From the NCBI RefSeq assembly GCF_052327305.1, contig NZ_CP182486.1, forward strand, positions 992,001 through 1,056,000: 64,000 nt of DNA, given 5' to 3'. This DNA is from Sphingobium sp052327305 (GTDB taxonomy: Bacteria > Pseudomonadota > Alphaproteobacteria > Sphingomonadales > Sphingomonadaceae). Shown piece by piece: positions 26,227 to 35,194 of this stretch. A model generated the notes under the pieces. The model was not told where the DNA came from. It worked only from the letters and a program-made list of their open reading frames with translations, and made no database searches. How positions within the stretch are numbered: position 1 is the stretch's first letter; each line of letters begins with the position of its first letter. The position numbers and the translations under genes were made by a program.

Positions 26227-26241
26227 TCCTATAGTATATGA
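26227..26241. promoter_or_regulatory. GntR-regulon operator, site 2
   Basis: TCCTATAGTATATGA differs from site 1 only in the central base and lies 16 bp before the amidohydrolase start. A bound regulator there would block transcription of the amidohydrolase-to-cytochrome operon. Confidence 0.7.
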
Positions 26242-26257
26242 AATGGAGAGGAAGCCG

Positions 26258-27658
26258 ATGGGTTCGAAATGGATCGGTCGCCACGTGCGAAACACACTTC
26301 GCTACACATTGGTATCGCTCGCGTTCTGCGCTGGCGCTCAGGTGAGCGCCGAGACCGTCGCGCTAAAGAACTTTACCCTGATTGACGGGACGGGTCGAGC
26401 GCCCGTTGCCAATCAGGCCCTCATCATGACCGACGGCAAAATCAGCTGGGTGGGCCCGGTCAGCAAGCTACGCGTGCCGAACTCCGCCGAAACGCAGGAT
26501 CTGCAGGGCAAGTATGTCATGCCCGGCATCATCGACAGCCATGTCCATCTTGGCCTCGTCAACGGCATCGAGCAGGACTATTCCAAGTTCTACGACCGGG
26601 CGAATGTCGAGAAGCAGCTGAAAATCTACGCCGCCTATGGCGTGACGACTGTCTACACGCTCGGCACCGACGGTGACTCGATTCACGAGTTGATCGCCGA
26701 CCAACGCCGCATCGGCCGCATCGATATGGCGCGTGTCTACACGGCCGGGCGCGGCGTTGTGTTCAAGGGCAGCTATGGCGGCGTTGTAGGTCTCGATCAG
26801 TCGGTCGCCACCCCTGCCGAAACCAGCGCCATGGTCTCGCGTGAGCTGGCCAAGGGCGACGACTTCGTGAAGCTGTGGATGGACGACGAGTTCGGCACCA
26901 TTGGCGAGCGCATGCCTTACCAGATCAGCAATGCGGTCATCACCGCAGCGCATGCCGGTGGCAAGAAGGCCGTCGCGCACATCTTCTATTACGACAACGC
27001 CGCCGCGCTCACGCAGGAAGGCATTGACGGCTTCATGCATCAGGTGCGCGATCGCATCGCCGATCCCGCGCTGGCCAACCAGATGAAGGCCAAGGGCGTC
27101 TGGCAGATTGCTTCGACGCTCAGCCGCGAGGCCTCCTTCACCTACAAGTTGCTGCCGTTCGTCGACGATCCCTTCTTCTCGCGCGCGGTCGCACCGAGCA
27201 CCATCGCCAACCTCAAGGATCCCGCCCGGCAGCAGCGTCTGGCATCCAGTCCTCTCTTCCCGAGGTATCAGGCCGTGCTGAACAACGCGATGGCGAGCCT
27301 CGCGACTGAGGCGCGCGCCGGCGTGAAATATGGCATGGGAACGGACAGCGGCCCCTCCGCCCGTTTCCCTGGCTATTTCGCGCATTGGGAAATGGATCTG
27401 ATGGTTCAGTCGGGCCTGACCCCGCTGCAGGTGCTGACGGCTGCGACCAGCACGAATGCCAAGTTCCTGGGTCTGACCGATGTCGGGACTGTAGCCGCCG
27501 GGAAATGGGCCGACCTGCTCGTGCTCGACAAGAACCCGGCGGCAGACATCCGCAATACCCGCGCGATCAACAGCGTGTATATTGCGGGCAAGAAGGTGCC
27601 CACCATCTGGGAAACCTGTGTCGACCGCCCTGCTGACACATGCGCGGCTCGTCCATAA
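26258..27658 (+). CDS. exported amidohydrolase-superfamily enzyme
   Basis: ATG 26258 is preferred because GGAGAGGA lies 5 nt upstream; an earlier ATG at 26243 overlaps the operator. The product has 466 residues and a signal-like N-terminus ending near VSAE. Metal-site motifs of the imidazolonepropionase/prolidase-like branch are present: DSHVHL, a DDFVKLW lysine that may be carboxylated, AHIFYYDN, and GTDSG. These enzymes hydrolyse amide, lactone or related bonds; the substrate is unknown. It is the first gene of a long operon containing an MFS carrier, two dehydrogenases, a quinoprotein and a cytochrome c. Confidence 0.82.
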   Translation: MGSKWIGRHVRNTLRYTLVSLAFCAGAQVSAETVALKNFTLIDGTGRAPVANQALIMTDGKISWVGPVSKLRVPNSAETQDLQGKYVMPGIIDSHVHLGLVNGIEQDYSKFYDRANVEKQLKIYAAYGVTTVYTLGTDGDSIHELIADQRRIGRIDMARVYTAGRGVVFKGSYGGVVGLDQSVATPAETSAMVSRELAKGDDFVKLWMDDEFGTIGERMPYQISNAVITAAHAGGKKAVAHIFYYDNAAALTQEGIDGFMHQVRDRIADPALANQMKAKGVWQIASTLSREASFTYKLLPFVDDPFFSRAVAPSTIANLKDPARQQRLASSPLFPRYQAVLNNAMASLATEARAGVKYGMGTDSGPSARFPGYFAHWEMDLMVQSGLTPLQVLTAATSTNAKFLGLTDVGTVAAGKWADLLVLDKNPAADIRNTRAINSVYIAGKKVPTIWETCVDRPADTCAARP

Positions 27659-28956
27659 TGGCTACCGTCGCTCCTGACCCAGCTGTTCCGGCGCGGGGTC
27701 GCCCGACGCGGGTACGCCACGCAGTCCTGTGGCTGACCGTGCTCGCCTATCTCATCACCTATATGGACCGGGTGGTGATTTCGACGGCGATGCCGTCGAT
27801 CCAGACCGAGTATGGCTTTTCCGATCCGCAGGTCGGCTGGATCTTTTTCGCGTTCCAGATCGCCTATGCCGCGTTCCAAATCCCCGGAGGATGGCTGGGT
27901 GACCGATTTGGTCCTCGCCGCGCCCTCTCGGGCGTCGTGATGTGGTGGTCCGCCTTTACCGCTGCGACGGCCGCGACCTGGTCATTCAGTTCGATGCTGG
28001 TGTGCCGGTTCCTGTTCGGGCTGGGTGAAGCGGGTGCGTTTCCGATCGCGACACGGTCATTGTCCCGCTGGATGCTGCCATCTGAGCGCGGATGGGCGCA
28101 GGGGCTGACGCACGCCGGTGCGCGGCTGGGCGGCGCCCTGACGCCTGCGCTGGTCGTGTTCCTCATCCTTCACTTCGGCTGGCGCTTCCCGTTCTTCATT
28201 TTCGCGGTCGTCGGCATCAGCTGGGCAGCGTTCTGGTTCTGGTATTATCGCGATCAGCCCAGAGAGCATCGTTCGATCAACGAGGCGGAACTCGCCATGA
28301 TCGAGGGCGCGCTGGGCAAGGGCAAGACCAAGGTCAGCGTTCCGTGGAAGCGTCTGCTTTCCTCGCCGCAGCTCTGGATCCTGTCGGCAATGTATTTCTG
28401 TTACGCCTATTGCATCAATATCTTCCTCACCTGGTTCCCCAAATATCTCGCGGATGCGCGCGGTCTGGAACTGGTGGCGATGGGTATCGCGGCCAGCCTT
28501 CCGCTCATGGCGGGCGTGCTGGGCGACCTTGCCGGCGGCTGGGTATCCGATCGTCTGGTCGAGAAGCGCGGCCTGAAAATGGGCCGGCGACTGGTCGCCG
28601 TATTCGGCTTCCTCGTCGCTGCGATCATGATCCCGCTCGCCGTGGCGGCCGAAACCCCGTCCCTTGGCATTGCGTGTTTCTGTGTCGCGCTGTTCGGGCT
28701 GGAGCTCACCGTGGGCGTCTCCTGGGCGATCCCGCTCGACATCGGCGGCGATGTCGCTGGGTCGGTGTCCGCAGTGATGAACACCGTGGGCAACATGGGC
28801 GCAGCAATCGCAGCGGTGGCGACGGGATATATCGTCGTCGCCAGCGGTTGGGGCGCGGCGTTCGGCGTGCTTTCCGCGCTGTGCCTGATCGCGGCGGTGC
28901 TGTTCATGGTGATCGATGCGTCCCGGCCGCTTTACGTGGAGCCGGAGACGGTATGA
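27658..28956 (+). CDS. MFS transporter, anion:cation symporter (ACS) type
   Basis: The start ATG 27658 shares one base with the amidohydrolase stop (TAATG), showing tight translational coupling. The 432-residue protein has about 12 hydrophobic segments, an early YMDRVVIS motif, and a GGWLGDRFGPRRA loop 2 signature typical of the family. ACS carriers take up organic or sugar acids with protons, for example hexuronates. It is the most likely inner-membrane importer for the acid product or substrate of this pathway. Confidence 0.85.
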   Translation: MATVAPDPAVPARGRPTRVRHAVLWLTVLAYLITYMDRVVISTAMPSIQTEYGFSDPQVGWIFFAFQIAYAAFQIPGGWLGDRFGPRRALSGVVMWWSAFTAATAATWSFSSMLVCRFLFGLGEAGAFPIATRSLSRWMLPSERGWAQGLTHAGARLGGALTPALVVFLILHFGWRFPFFIFAVVGISWAAFWFWYYRDQPREHRSINEAELAMIEGALGKGKTKVSVPWKRLLSSPQLWILSAMYFCYAYCINIFLTWFPKYLADARGLELVAMGIAASLPLMAGVLGDLAGGWVSDRLVEKRGLKMGRRLVAVFGFLVAAIMIPLAVAAETPSLGIACFCVALFGLELTVGVSWAIPLDIGGDVAGSVSAVMNTVGNMGAAIAAVATGYIVVASGWGAAFGVLSALCLIAAVLFMVIDASRPLYVEPETV

Positions 28957-29044
28957 CCCGCGCTTCGCTTCTGCTTCTTCGCAATGCCCCGGCCTCCGCC
29001 CGACGGCTCTTTTCTTTTCTCGAGATCAAGAACGGTACATCCAA

Positions 29045-30280
29045 GTGAACGAAATGGCTCCCATGTTTGGTGCACTGCGCCTTCCCCGCAGCATTCTTTT
29101 CGGGCGTGGCCAGCGAGCCGCGCTGGGATCGGCCGCCGCGCGGATCGGCAAGCGCGCGCTGCTCTGCACCGATGAGCGTCAGGCCGCTCAGCCCGAGTTC
29201 GCCGCGATGCTGGCGGATCTGGAAGCAAACGGCGTAGCGACGCGCGTGTTCGACGGCACCATCCCCGATCTGCCGCTGGGCTCGATCGAGGCGTGCGTGT
29301 CGCAGGTCAGCGACTTCGGCGCGGACATCGTGATCGGCGTTGGCGGCGGCAGCTCCATCGACATGGCGAAGGTCGTCGCGCTCATGCTGACCCATGGCGG
29401 CAGCGTACGCGACTATTATGGCGAGTTCGCTGTACCGGGGCCGATCATCCCGCTGATCGCCATTCCCACTACTTCCGGCACGGGATCTGAAGTCACGCCC
29501 GTCGCGGTGATTGCGGATGAAGAGCGCGGCGCCAAGGTCGGCATCGCCAGCCCGCACCTCATTCCGCAGGTCGCGATCTGCGATCCCGAACTGACCGTGA
29601 CGTGCCCGCCTACCCTCACCGCCGTCTCGGGCAGCGATGCGATGACGCACGCTGTCGAAGCGTTCACCACGCTCGCCCGTCCGATCGACGCGATGCTGAC
29701 CGAACAGCATGTGTTCGTGGGCAAGAATGTGCTCTCCGATCACATGGCGAAGCTCGCGGTCGGCAATCTGTTCAAGTATCTGGAGCGCGCCTATCGCGAC
29801 GGCAGTGATGTCGAAGCACGCGAAGGCGTGATGCTCGCGGCGCTGGCTGCTGGTTGCGCTTTCGGTACGGCAGGCACGGCTGCGGCGCATGCGCTGCAAT
29901 ATCCGGTCGGCAATCTGACGCACACCGCGCATGGCGCTGGCGTGGCGACGCTGCTGCCCTTCGTCATGCAATATAACCGCCCGTCCTGCACAGAGGCATT
30001 TGCCGAGCTGGCGGATGTTGTGGGCCTCACCGGCGAAACGCCTACCGAGCGCGCGCAGGCATTTATCGACGCCGTGACCGAACTCTTTGCGAAGATCGGT
30101 ATCCCCGAGACGCTCGAAGCGCTGGGCCTCAAAGCCGATCAGCAGGACTATGTCGCGGAATATTCGCTCAACGCTGCCCGTCTCGTGAAGAACAACCCCC
30201 GCCCCCTCGATCTCCCGGCGATGCAGGCGATTACACGCGCCGCCTTCTCGGGCGACAGGGCCTCACTGGAAACCATCTAA
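29045..30280 (+). CDS. iron-containing alcohol dehydrogenase
   Basis: A GTG at 29045 gives 411 residues; ATG 29054 or 29063 are alternatives, with no strong ribosome site to decide. The N-terminal Rossmann-like domain holds GGGSSIDMAK for NAD(P) binding. The helical domain contains metal ligands in GSDAMTHAVEAF and in HTAHGAG. Type III alcohol dehydrogenases oxidise small or medium alcohols, hydroxy acids or maleylacetate-type substrates. It lies 4 bp upstream of the aldehyde dehydrogenase, so an alcohol-to-aldehyde-to-acid sequence is likely. Confidence 0.9.
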   Translation: MNEMAPMFGALRLPRSILFGRGQRAALGSAAARIGKRALLCTDERQAAQPEFAAMLADLEANGVATRVFDGTIPDLPLGSIEACVSQVSDFGADIVIGVGGGSSIDMAKVVALMLTHGGSVRDYYGEFAVPGPIIPLIAIPTTSGTGSEVTPVAVIADEERGAKVGIASPHLIPQVAICDPELTVTCPPTLTAVSGSDAMTHAVEAFTTLARPIDAMLTEQHVFVGKNVLSDHMAKLAVGNLFKYLERAYRDGSDVEAREGVMLAALAAGCAFGTAGTAAAHALQYPVGNLTHTAHGAGVATLLPFVMQYNRPSCTEAFAELADVVGLTGETPTERAQAFIDAVTELFAKIGIPETLEALGLKADQQDYVAEYSLNAARLVKNNPRPLDLPAMQAITRAAFSGDRASLETI

Positions 30281-30284
30281 CCCC

Positions 30285-31778
30285 ATGAACAAGGCCACGC
30301 ACATGACCGCCTTCACCTACACCACACCTTCCATCGAAGGCCCCTTCGCCATTCCCACTGGCCTCCTGATCGGAGACAAGTGGACTGAGGCGGCCAGCGG
30401 TGCGCGCATCGACATCGACAATCCCGCGACCGGAGAAATTCTGACATCGGTCGCCGATGGCGGCATCGAAGAAGGCATCGCAGCCGTGGACGCAGCAGCG
30501 GCTGCGGCGGCGGACTGGGCCGCCACCCCTGCTCGCAAGCGCGCGGAGATCCTGCTCGCCTGTTTCCATGCGATGATGGCGGAGCAGGAGTGGCTCGCCT
30601 ATCTGATCTCGCTGGAAAACGGGAAGGCGATGAGCGACGCGCGGGGCGAAGTGGCCTATGCCGCCGAGTTCTTCCGCTGGTATGCCGAAGAGGCCGTGCG
30701 CATCAACGGCGAGTTCTATCATTCGCCGTCCGGCTCCAACCGCATCATGGTGCAGTATCAGCCGATCGGCGTGGCGCTGCTCATCACGCCGTGGAACTTC
30801 CCGGCGGCAATGGCGACCCGCAAGATCGCCCCTGCGCTGGCCGCGGGCTGCACCTGCGTCTTGAAGCCGGCAGCCGAGACCCCGCTGACCGCCCTTGCCG
30901 TCGCAGAGATCATGCGCCGCGCGGGCGTGCCGGCTGGCGTCGTCAACGTCGTCAACTCCAGCCAGCCCGGTCCGGTCTGCAGCGCGATCCTTCACGATCC
31001 GCGCGTTCGCAAGCTCAGCTTCACCGGGTCGACGCAGGTCGGCCGCATCCTCCTGCGTGAAGCGGCAGACACGGTGATTAGCTCCTCGATGGAATTGGGC
31101 GGAAACGCGCCGTTCCTGGTGCTCGACGATGCCGATCTCGATGCCGCGATCGAGGGCGCCATGATCGCCAAGATGCGCAATGCCGGTGAGGCCTGCACGG
31201 CCGCCAACCGTTTCTATGTTCAGCGCGGCATTCATGATCGCTTCGTCGAGAAGCTGGTCGAGCGGATGGCTGCACTCAAGGTCGGCCCCGGCACCGACAG
31301 CGCGACGCAATGTGGCGCGATGATCAACCAGAAGTCGATCGACAAGATCGAGCGGCTGGTTGGCGATGCCGTGGAAAAGGGCGCGGATGTTCGTCTCGGC
31401 GGCAAGACGCTCGAGGGCGCTGGCTTCTTCTATCCGCCCTCTGTCATAGCGAACGTCCAGCCCGGCTCAGCCATTCTCGATGACGAAGTGTTCGGCCCGG
31501 TCGCGGCAGTCATTCCGTTCGACGATATCGATGAGGCGATCAAGCTCGCCAACGCCACCGAATATGGCCTGGCTGGCTATGTCTATTCGGAAGACCTCAA
31601 AAAGGCTCTTCAGGTCGCAGAGCGGATTGAATGCGGCATGGTCGCAGTCAATCGTGGTCTGGTTTCCGACGCCGCAGCGCCCTTTGGTGGCGTCAAGCAG
31701 AGCGGTCTCGGACGGGAAGGCTCTCATCACGGCCTGATCGAATATTGTGAGGCGAAATACATCGCCGTCAGCTGGTGA
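30285..31778 (+). CDS. NAD(P)-dependent aldehyde dehydrogenase, succinate-semialdehyde dehydrogenase-like
   Basis: The 497-residue cytosolic enzyme contains all ALDH hallmarks: ITPWNFP, FTGSTQVG coenzyme site, catalytic glutamate in MELGGNAPF, and catalytic cysteine in GEACTAANR. Its overall pattern resembles GabD-type succinate or glutarate semialdehyde dehydrogenases, though glycolaldehyde or 2-oxoglutarate semialdehyde are equally possible substrates. It begins 4 bp after the alcohol dehydrogenase stop. A GC-rich hairpin and a 58-bp gap precede the quinoprotein gene downstream. Confidence 0.9.
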   Translation: MNKATHMTAFTYTTPSIEGPFAIPTGLLIGDKWTEAASGARIDIDNPATGEILTSVADGGIEEGIAAVDAAAAAAADWAATPARKRAEILLACFHAMMAEQEWLAYLISLENGKAMSDARGEVAYAAEFFRWYAEEAVRINGEFYHSPSGSNRIMVQYQPIGVALLITPWNFPAAMATRKIAPALAAGCTCVLKPAAETPLTALAVAEIMRRAGVPAGVVNVVNSSQPGPVCSAILHDPRVRKLSFTGSTQVGRILLREAADTVISSSMELGGNAPFLVLDDADLDAAIEGAMIAKMRNAGEACTAANRFYVQRGIHDRFVEKLVERMAALKVGPGTDSATQCGAMINQKSIDKIERLVGDAVEKGADVRLGGKTLEGAGFFYPPSVIANVQPGSAILDDEVFGPVAAVIPFDDIDEAIKLANATEYGLAGYVYSEDLKKALQVAERIECGMVAVNRGLVSDAAAPFGGVKQSGLGREGSHHGLIEYCEAKYIAVSW

Positions 31779-31781
31779 AGC

Positions 31782-31804
31782 CGCGGGGGGCTCATTCCCC
31801 CGCG
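31782..31804 (+). terminator. hairpin between aldehyde dehydrogenase and quinoprotein genes
   Basis: An 8-bp GC stem (CGCGGGGG / CCCCCGCG) with a 7-nt loop lies in the 58-bp gap. No T-tract follows, so it is more likely an mRNA-processing or partial-termination element inside the operon. Confidence 0.4.
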
Positions 31805-31836
31805 CACAATCAAACAAAGAGGAGCTCTAGGGCGCG

Positions 31837-33933
31837 ATGGTTGAAGTCACGCGACGCACACTGCTGAATACGACGGCTGCTGCCATTGTCACGATGGGGC
31901 TCGGCGTGAAGGCGCGCGCTGTCGCGGCGACGCCAAAGGATGAGGGGCCCGATACCGAATGGCGGCACTATGCGGCCGATCAGGCCAATACCCGCTATTC
32001 GCCCCTCGCCCAGATCAATGCGGAGAACTTCAACGATCTCGAGATCGCCTGGAGCTTCAAGACCGACGCATTGGGCGCCCGCAAGGAATATCAGTTCGAG
32101 CCGACGCCGCTGCTGGTCAAGGGCAAGCTCTTCCTCACGGCCGGCTCCCGCCGGGCCTGCATCGCGCTGGACGCTGCGACGGGCGAACTGCTCTGGGTCC
32201 ATCGCATCGATGAAGGCGAACGCGCGGCCAATTCGCCTCGCCAGCTATCCGGCCACGGCTGTTCTTATTGGACGGACGGCAAGATCGAGCGGATCCTTTA
32301 CGTCACGATCGGCTATCAACTGGTGTCACTTGATGCCGCGACGGGCATCCCGGACCCCAATTTCGGCACGAACGGCATCGTCGATCTCAAAAAGAATTTC
32401 GACCAGGAAATCGATCTCGTCACGGCCGATGTCGGCCTGCATTCCACGCCGATGATCGCGCGGGATACCGTGGTGGTCGGCGCGGCTCATACGGCGGGAG
32501 ACGTGCCCTCCGTCCGCAAGAACGTGAAAGGTTACATTCGCGGCTTCGATGTCCGCACCGGCACCCGCAAGTGGATTTTCCACACCATCCCCCGCAAGGG
32601 CGAATATGGCTATGATAGCTGGCTGAACGGCGATGCCGATGAAGCGGGCAATGCCGGCGCATGGGCACAGATGTCCGCTGACGAGGAACTGGGCCTCGTC
32701 TATGTCCCTGTAGAGCTGCCCACCGGCGATGAGGTCGGCATTTATCGCAAGGGCAATGCCCTTTTCGGCGAATCCCTCGTCGCCCTCGACATCGAGACCG
32801 GCCAGCGCAAATGGCATTACCAGTTCGTGCATCACGGCTTGTGGGATCACGATATTCCGTGCGCCCCAATCCTGTGCGACATTCCGGTCAAGGGCAAGAT
32901 GGTGAAGGCGCTTGCGCAGCCCACCAAGCAGTCTTTCCTCTATGTGCTCAACCGGGAGACCGGCAAGCCGATCTGGCCGATCGTCGAGCGCAAGGTGGAA
33001 GCTGGCGACGTTCCAGGCGAATGGTATGCGCCTACCCAGCCCTTCCCGACCAAGCCGCCCGCCTATGACGTTCAGGGCGTCACGATCAACGACCTCATAG
33101 ACTTCACGCCGGAACTCCGCGCGGAAGCCGTGGAGCTGGTGAAGAACTACAAGATCGGACCGCTCTTTACCCCGCCCGTGGTCAGCAAGCCGGGGCGCTG
33201 GGGCACGATCATGATGCCGGGCATTCAGGGCGGAACCAACTGGCCGGGCGGCTGCTACGATCCCGAGACCTTCACGGTCTACGTCTATTCCAAGAACCAG
33301 CCGGGCGTTGTGGGGATCATCCCTAACACGAACGAGCGCGTGTCGGAATTCGAACAGGTGCGCGGCCTCGCGGGGGTCGATGTCCGGCCTCAGCGTGCCA
33401 TGGGCGCCGAAGGCTCCATGGGGCCGCCGCCTGGCGCCCCTCCCCCGGCGCAACCCCGCCCCGGCGGGCAAGGCAATGCCGGTCCTCGGCCGGGCTTCCT
33501 ATCGGTGCAGGGCCTTCCGCTGATAAAGCCGCCTTATGGCCGGATCACAGCGATCGACCTCACCAAGGGTGATCTCAAATGGCAGATCGCGCATGGCGAG
33601 ACGCCGGACAATATCCGCAACCATCCTGCCCTCAAGGGGTTGAAGATACCGCGTACCGGCCGGGCCGGAAATCTGGGTCCACTCGTGACCAAGACACTCG
33701 TCATCTGCGGCGAGGCGGGTTTCTACACGAACGAGTATGGCGTGCGCGGCGCAATGCTTCGCGCGTATGACAAGGGCACGGGCGAAGAAAAGGGCGCGGT
33801 CTATATGTCCGCCCCGCAAAGCGGCTCGCCCATGACGTATCGGTTGGCCGGCAGGCAATATATCGTCGTTGCGATCGGCGGCGGTAACTACAGCGCGGAG
33901 CTGGTCGCATACCGGCTCCCGGGAGTGGCATGA
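31837..33933 (+). CDS. soluble PQQ-dependent dehydrogenase (quinoprotein) with Tat-like signal
   Basis: The 698-residue protein begins with a VTRRTLL twin-arginine-like signal, fitting export. Propeller blades follow from about residue 45. The quinoprotein glucose dehydrogenase-type signature is visible in WDHDIP, whose aspartate acts in catalysis, followed by the lysine in PTKQSF. The membrane domain of Gcd is absent, so the enzyme should be periplasmic and soluble. A Pro/Gly-rich insert lies near residues 528-552. Its gene overlaps that of a small cytochrome c, a likely electron acceptor. The substrate is probably a sugar or polyol but cannot be read from sequence. Confidence 0.88.
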   Translation: MVEVTRRTLLNTTAAAIVTMGLGVKARAVAATPKDEGPDTEWRHYAADQANTRYSPLAQINAENFNDLEIAWSFKTDALGARKEYQFEPTPLLVKGKLFLTAGSRRACIALDAATGELLWVHRIDEGERAANSPRQLSGHGCSYWTDGKIERILYVTIGYQLVSLDAATGIPDPNFGTNGIVDLKKNFDQEIDLVTADVGLHSTPMIARDTVVVGAAHTAGDVPSVRKNVKGYIRGFDVRTGTRKWIFHTIPRKGEYGYDSWLNGDADEAGNAGAWAQMSADEELGLVYVPVELPTGDEVGIYRKGNALFGESLVALDIETGQRKWHYQFVHHGLWDHDIPCAPILCDIPVKGKMVKALAQPTKQSFLYVLNRETGKPIWPIVERKVEAGDVPGEWYAPTQPFPTKPPAYDVQGVTINDLIDFTPELRAEAVELVKNYKIGPLFTPPVVSKPGRWGTIMMPGIQGGTNWPGGCYDPETFTVYVYSKNQPGVVGIIPNTNERVSEFEQVRGLAGVDVRPQRAMGAEGSMGPPPGAPPPAQPRPGGQGNAGPRPGFLSVQGLPLIKPPYGRITAIDLTKGDLKWQIAHGETPDNIRNHPALKGLKIPRTGRAGNLGPLVTKTLVICGEAGFYTNEYGVRGAMLRAYDKGTGEEKGAVYMSAPQSGSPMTYRLAGRQYIVVAIGGGNYSAELVAYRLPGVA

Positions 33934-34385
33934 TGATATCGACGAAGAAAAATTCGGGCGTGTGGCTTCTGGCTGCGTCAGCGGTGGTGTTTGGCGGCGC
34001 AGTCGTCACCAAGGCACAGCCGCCAGAGCGCTCAGTCTGGTCCGGCGTGTACACAGCTGAGCAGGCGGAGCGCGGCAAGCAGGCCTATGCCGAGCAGTGC
34101 GCTGCCTGCCACGGCGACGCGCTTGGCGGCATCGACGTGGCGCCGCCGCTTACCGGCGCGACCTTCCTCAACAACTGGAACAATACGTCTGCGGGCGATC
34201 TCTTCTCCCGCATCAAGACGACGATGCCGCTGAATGCGCCCGACAGCCTGAGCGGCCGCACCGTGGCCGATATCGAAGCCTACATGTTCCAGGCTAACGG
34301 TTTTCCGGCAGGCGAAGTGGCTTTGCCGCCCAGCCAGCCGATGATGGCTGGCGTCAAGATCCAGGCGCAGAAGCCTGGCGGCTGA
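33930..34385 (+). CDS. small periplasmic cytochrome c, quinoprotein partner
   Basis: A 151-residue protein with a signal peptide and one haem c site, CAACH, near residue 57; the distal methionine is probably in the KTTMPLNAP segment. The start ATGA overlaps the quinoprotein stop, so the two are translationally coupled. It should carry electrons from PQQ to the respiratory chain. It is the last gene of the operon starting at 26258 and ends facing the convergent crotonase gene. Confidence 0.88.
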   Translation: MMISTKKNSGVWLLAASAVVFGGAVVTKAQPPERSVWSGVYTAEQAERGKQAYAEQCAACHGDALGGIDVAPPLTGATFLNNWNNTSAGDLFSRIKTTMPLNAPDSLSGRTVADIEAYMFQANGFPAGEVALPPSQPMMAGVKIQAQKPGG

Positions 34386-34399
34386 TTACGAACGAATGA

Positions 34400-34424
34400 G
34401 GGCGGGCGCGCTTAGGCGCCCGTC
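34400..34424. terminator. hairpin between convergent cytochrome c and crotonase genes
   Basis: A 10-bp stem with one G-U pair (GGGCGGGCGC / GGCGCCCGTCC region) overlaps the crotonase stop codon. No T-run is present. It is the only strong dyad in the 26-bp convergent gap. Confidence 0.4.
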
Positions 34425-35194
34425 CATTCCGGCAATTTCTTGGTCCGCGCGAGGAAATCACTCACACCGCGACGGAAATCGGCGCTGCCATAGACGAGCG
34501 CGATCAGATCCTCGACATCCGGCAAGTTACCGAGCGTCATCTTGCGGATCATTTCCTTGGTAACGCGCGTGGTAAGGGGCGCATTTTCCGCTGCACGAGC
34601 GCAAAGCGTTGCCACCTCCTCCTCAATGGCATCCGGCTCCACGATCTTGAGCAGGAAGCCGCTGTCCAGCAGTTGATCGGCCGTCAGGAACTCGCCCAGC
34701 AGCACCATGCGCTTGGCGAACTGTACACCCACCGCCGCGCCGATCCGCGCTGCGCTGGCCGCCGAAAGGCAATTGCCGATCGTCCGCCCAATCGGCGAGC
34801 CGAACTTGGCATCCGGCGTTGCAATGCGGAAATCGCAAGCGGCCGAGATGTTAAGCCCACCACCGACAGCCCAGCCCTCTACGATCGCGATGGTCGTGCA
34901 GGGGATTTCGTCCAGCGCCCCCATGCACTCGTCGATCCCGCGCTCATAGTCGACGCCCTGCTGACCCGTTTCATAGTCAGCGAACTTCGAGATGTCCGTG
35001 CCCGAGATGAACGCCTTGCCACCCGTGCCGCGAAAGGTCGCGACGCGAATGGAGGGGTCGGCGGCGATGGCGCGCGCCGTGTCCCGCAAGTCGAGCCACA
35101 TCTGGCTGGTCAGCGCGTTGAACGCGGCGGGGTTGTCGAAACGGATATGCGCTGCGCTGCCGCTCCGCTCGAAGACGATGCGCGGCTCGCTCAT
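34412..35194 (-). CDS. enoyl-CoA hydratase/isomerase (crotonase) superfamily protein
   Basis: The 260-residue protein has a crotonase fold with oxyanion-hole segments GKAFISGTDI and EGWAVGGGLNISAACD. The positions that usually carry the two hydratase glutamates read FGSPIGRTIGNCLS here, so both acids appear absent. The activity may therefore differ from simple hydration, for example an isomerase, racemase or C-C lyase. Its ATGA start overlaps the CoA-transferase stop, so the two are coupled: a CoA thioester made by the transferase is the likely substrate. Confidence 0.8.
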   Translation of the reverse strand: MSEPRIVFERSGSAAHIRFDNPAAFNALTSQMWLDLRDTARAIAADPSIRVATFRGTGGKAFISGTDISKFADYETGQQGVDYERGIDECMGALDEIPCTTIAIVEGWAVGGGLNISAACDFRIATPDAKFGSPIGRTIGNCLSAASAARIGAAVGVQFAKRMVLLGEFLTADQLLDSGFLLKIVEPDAIEEEVATLCARAAENAPLTTRVTKEMIRKMTLGNLPDVEDLIALVYGSADFRRGVSDFLARTKKLPEWTGA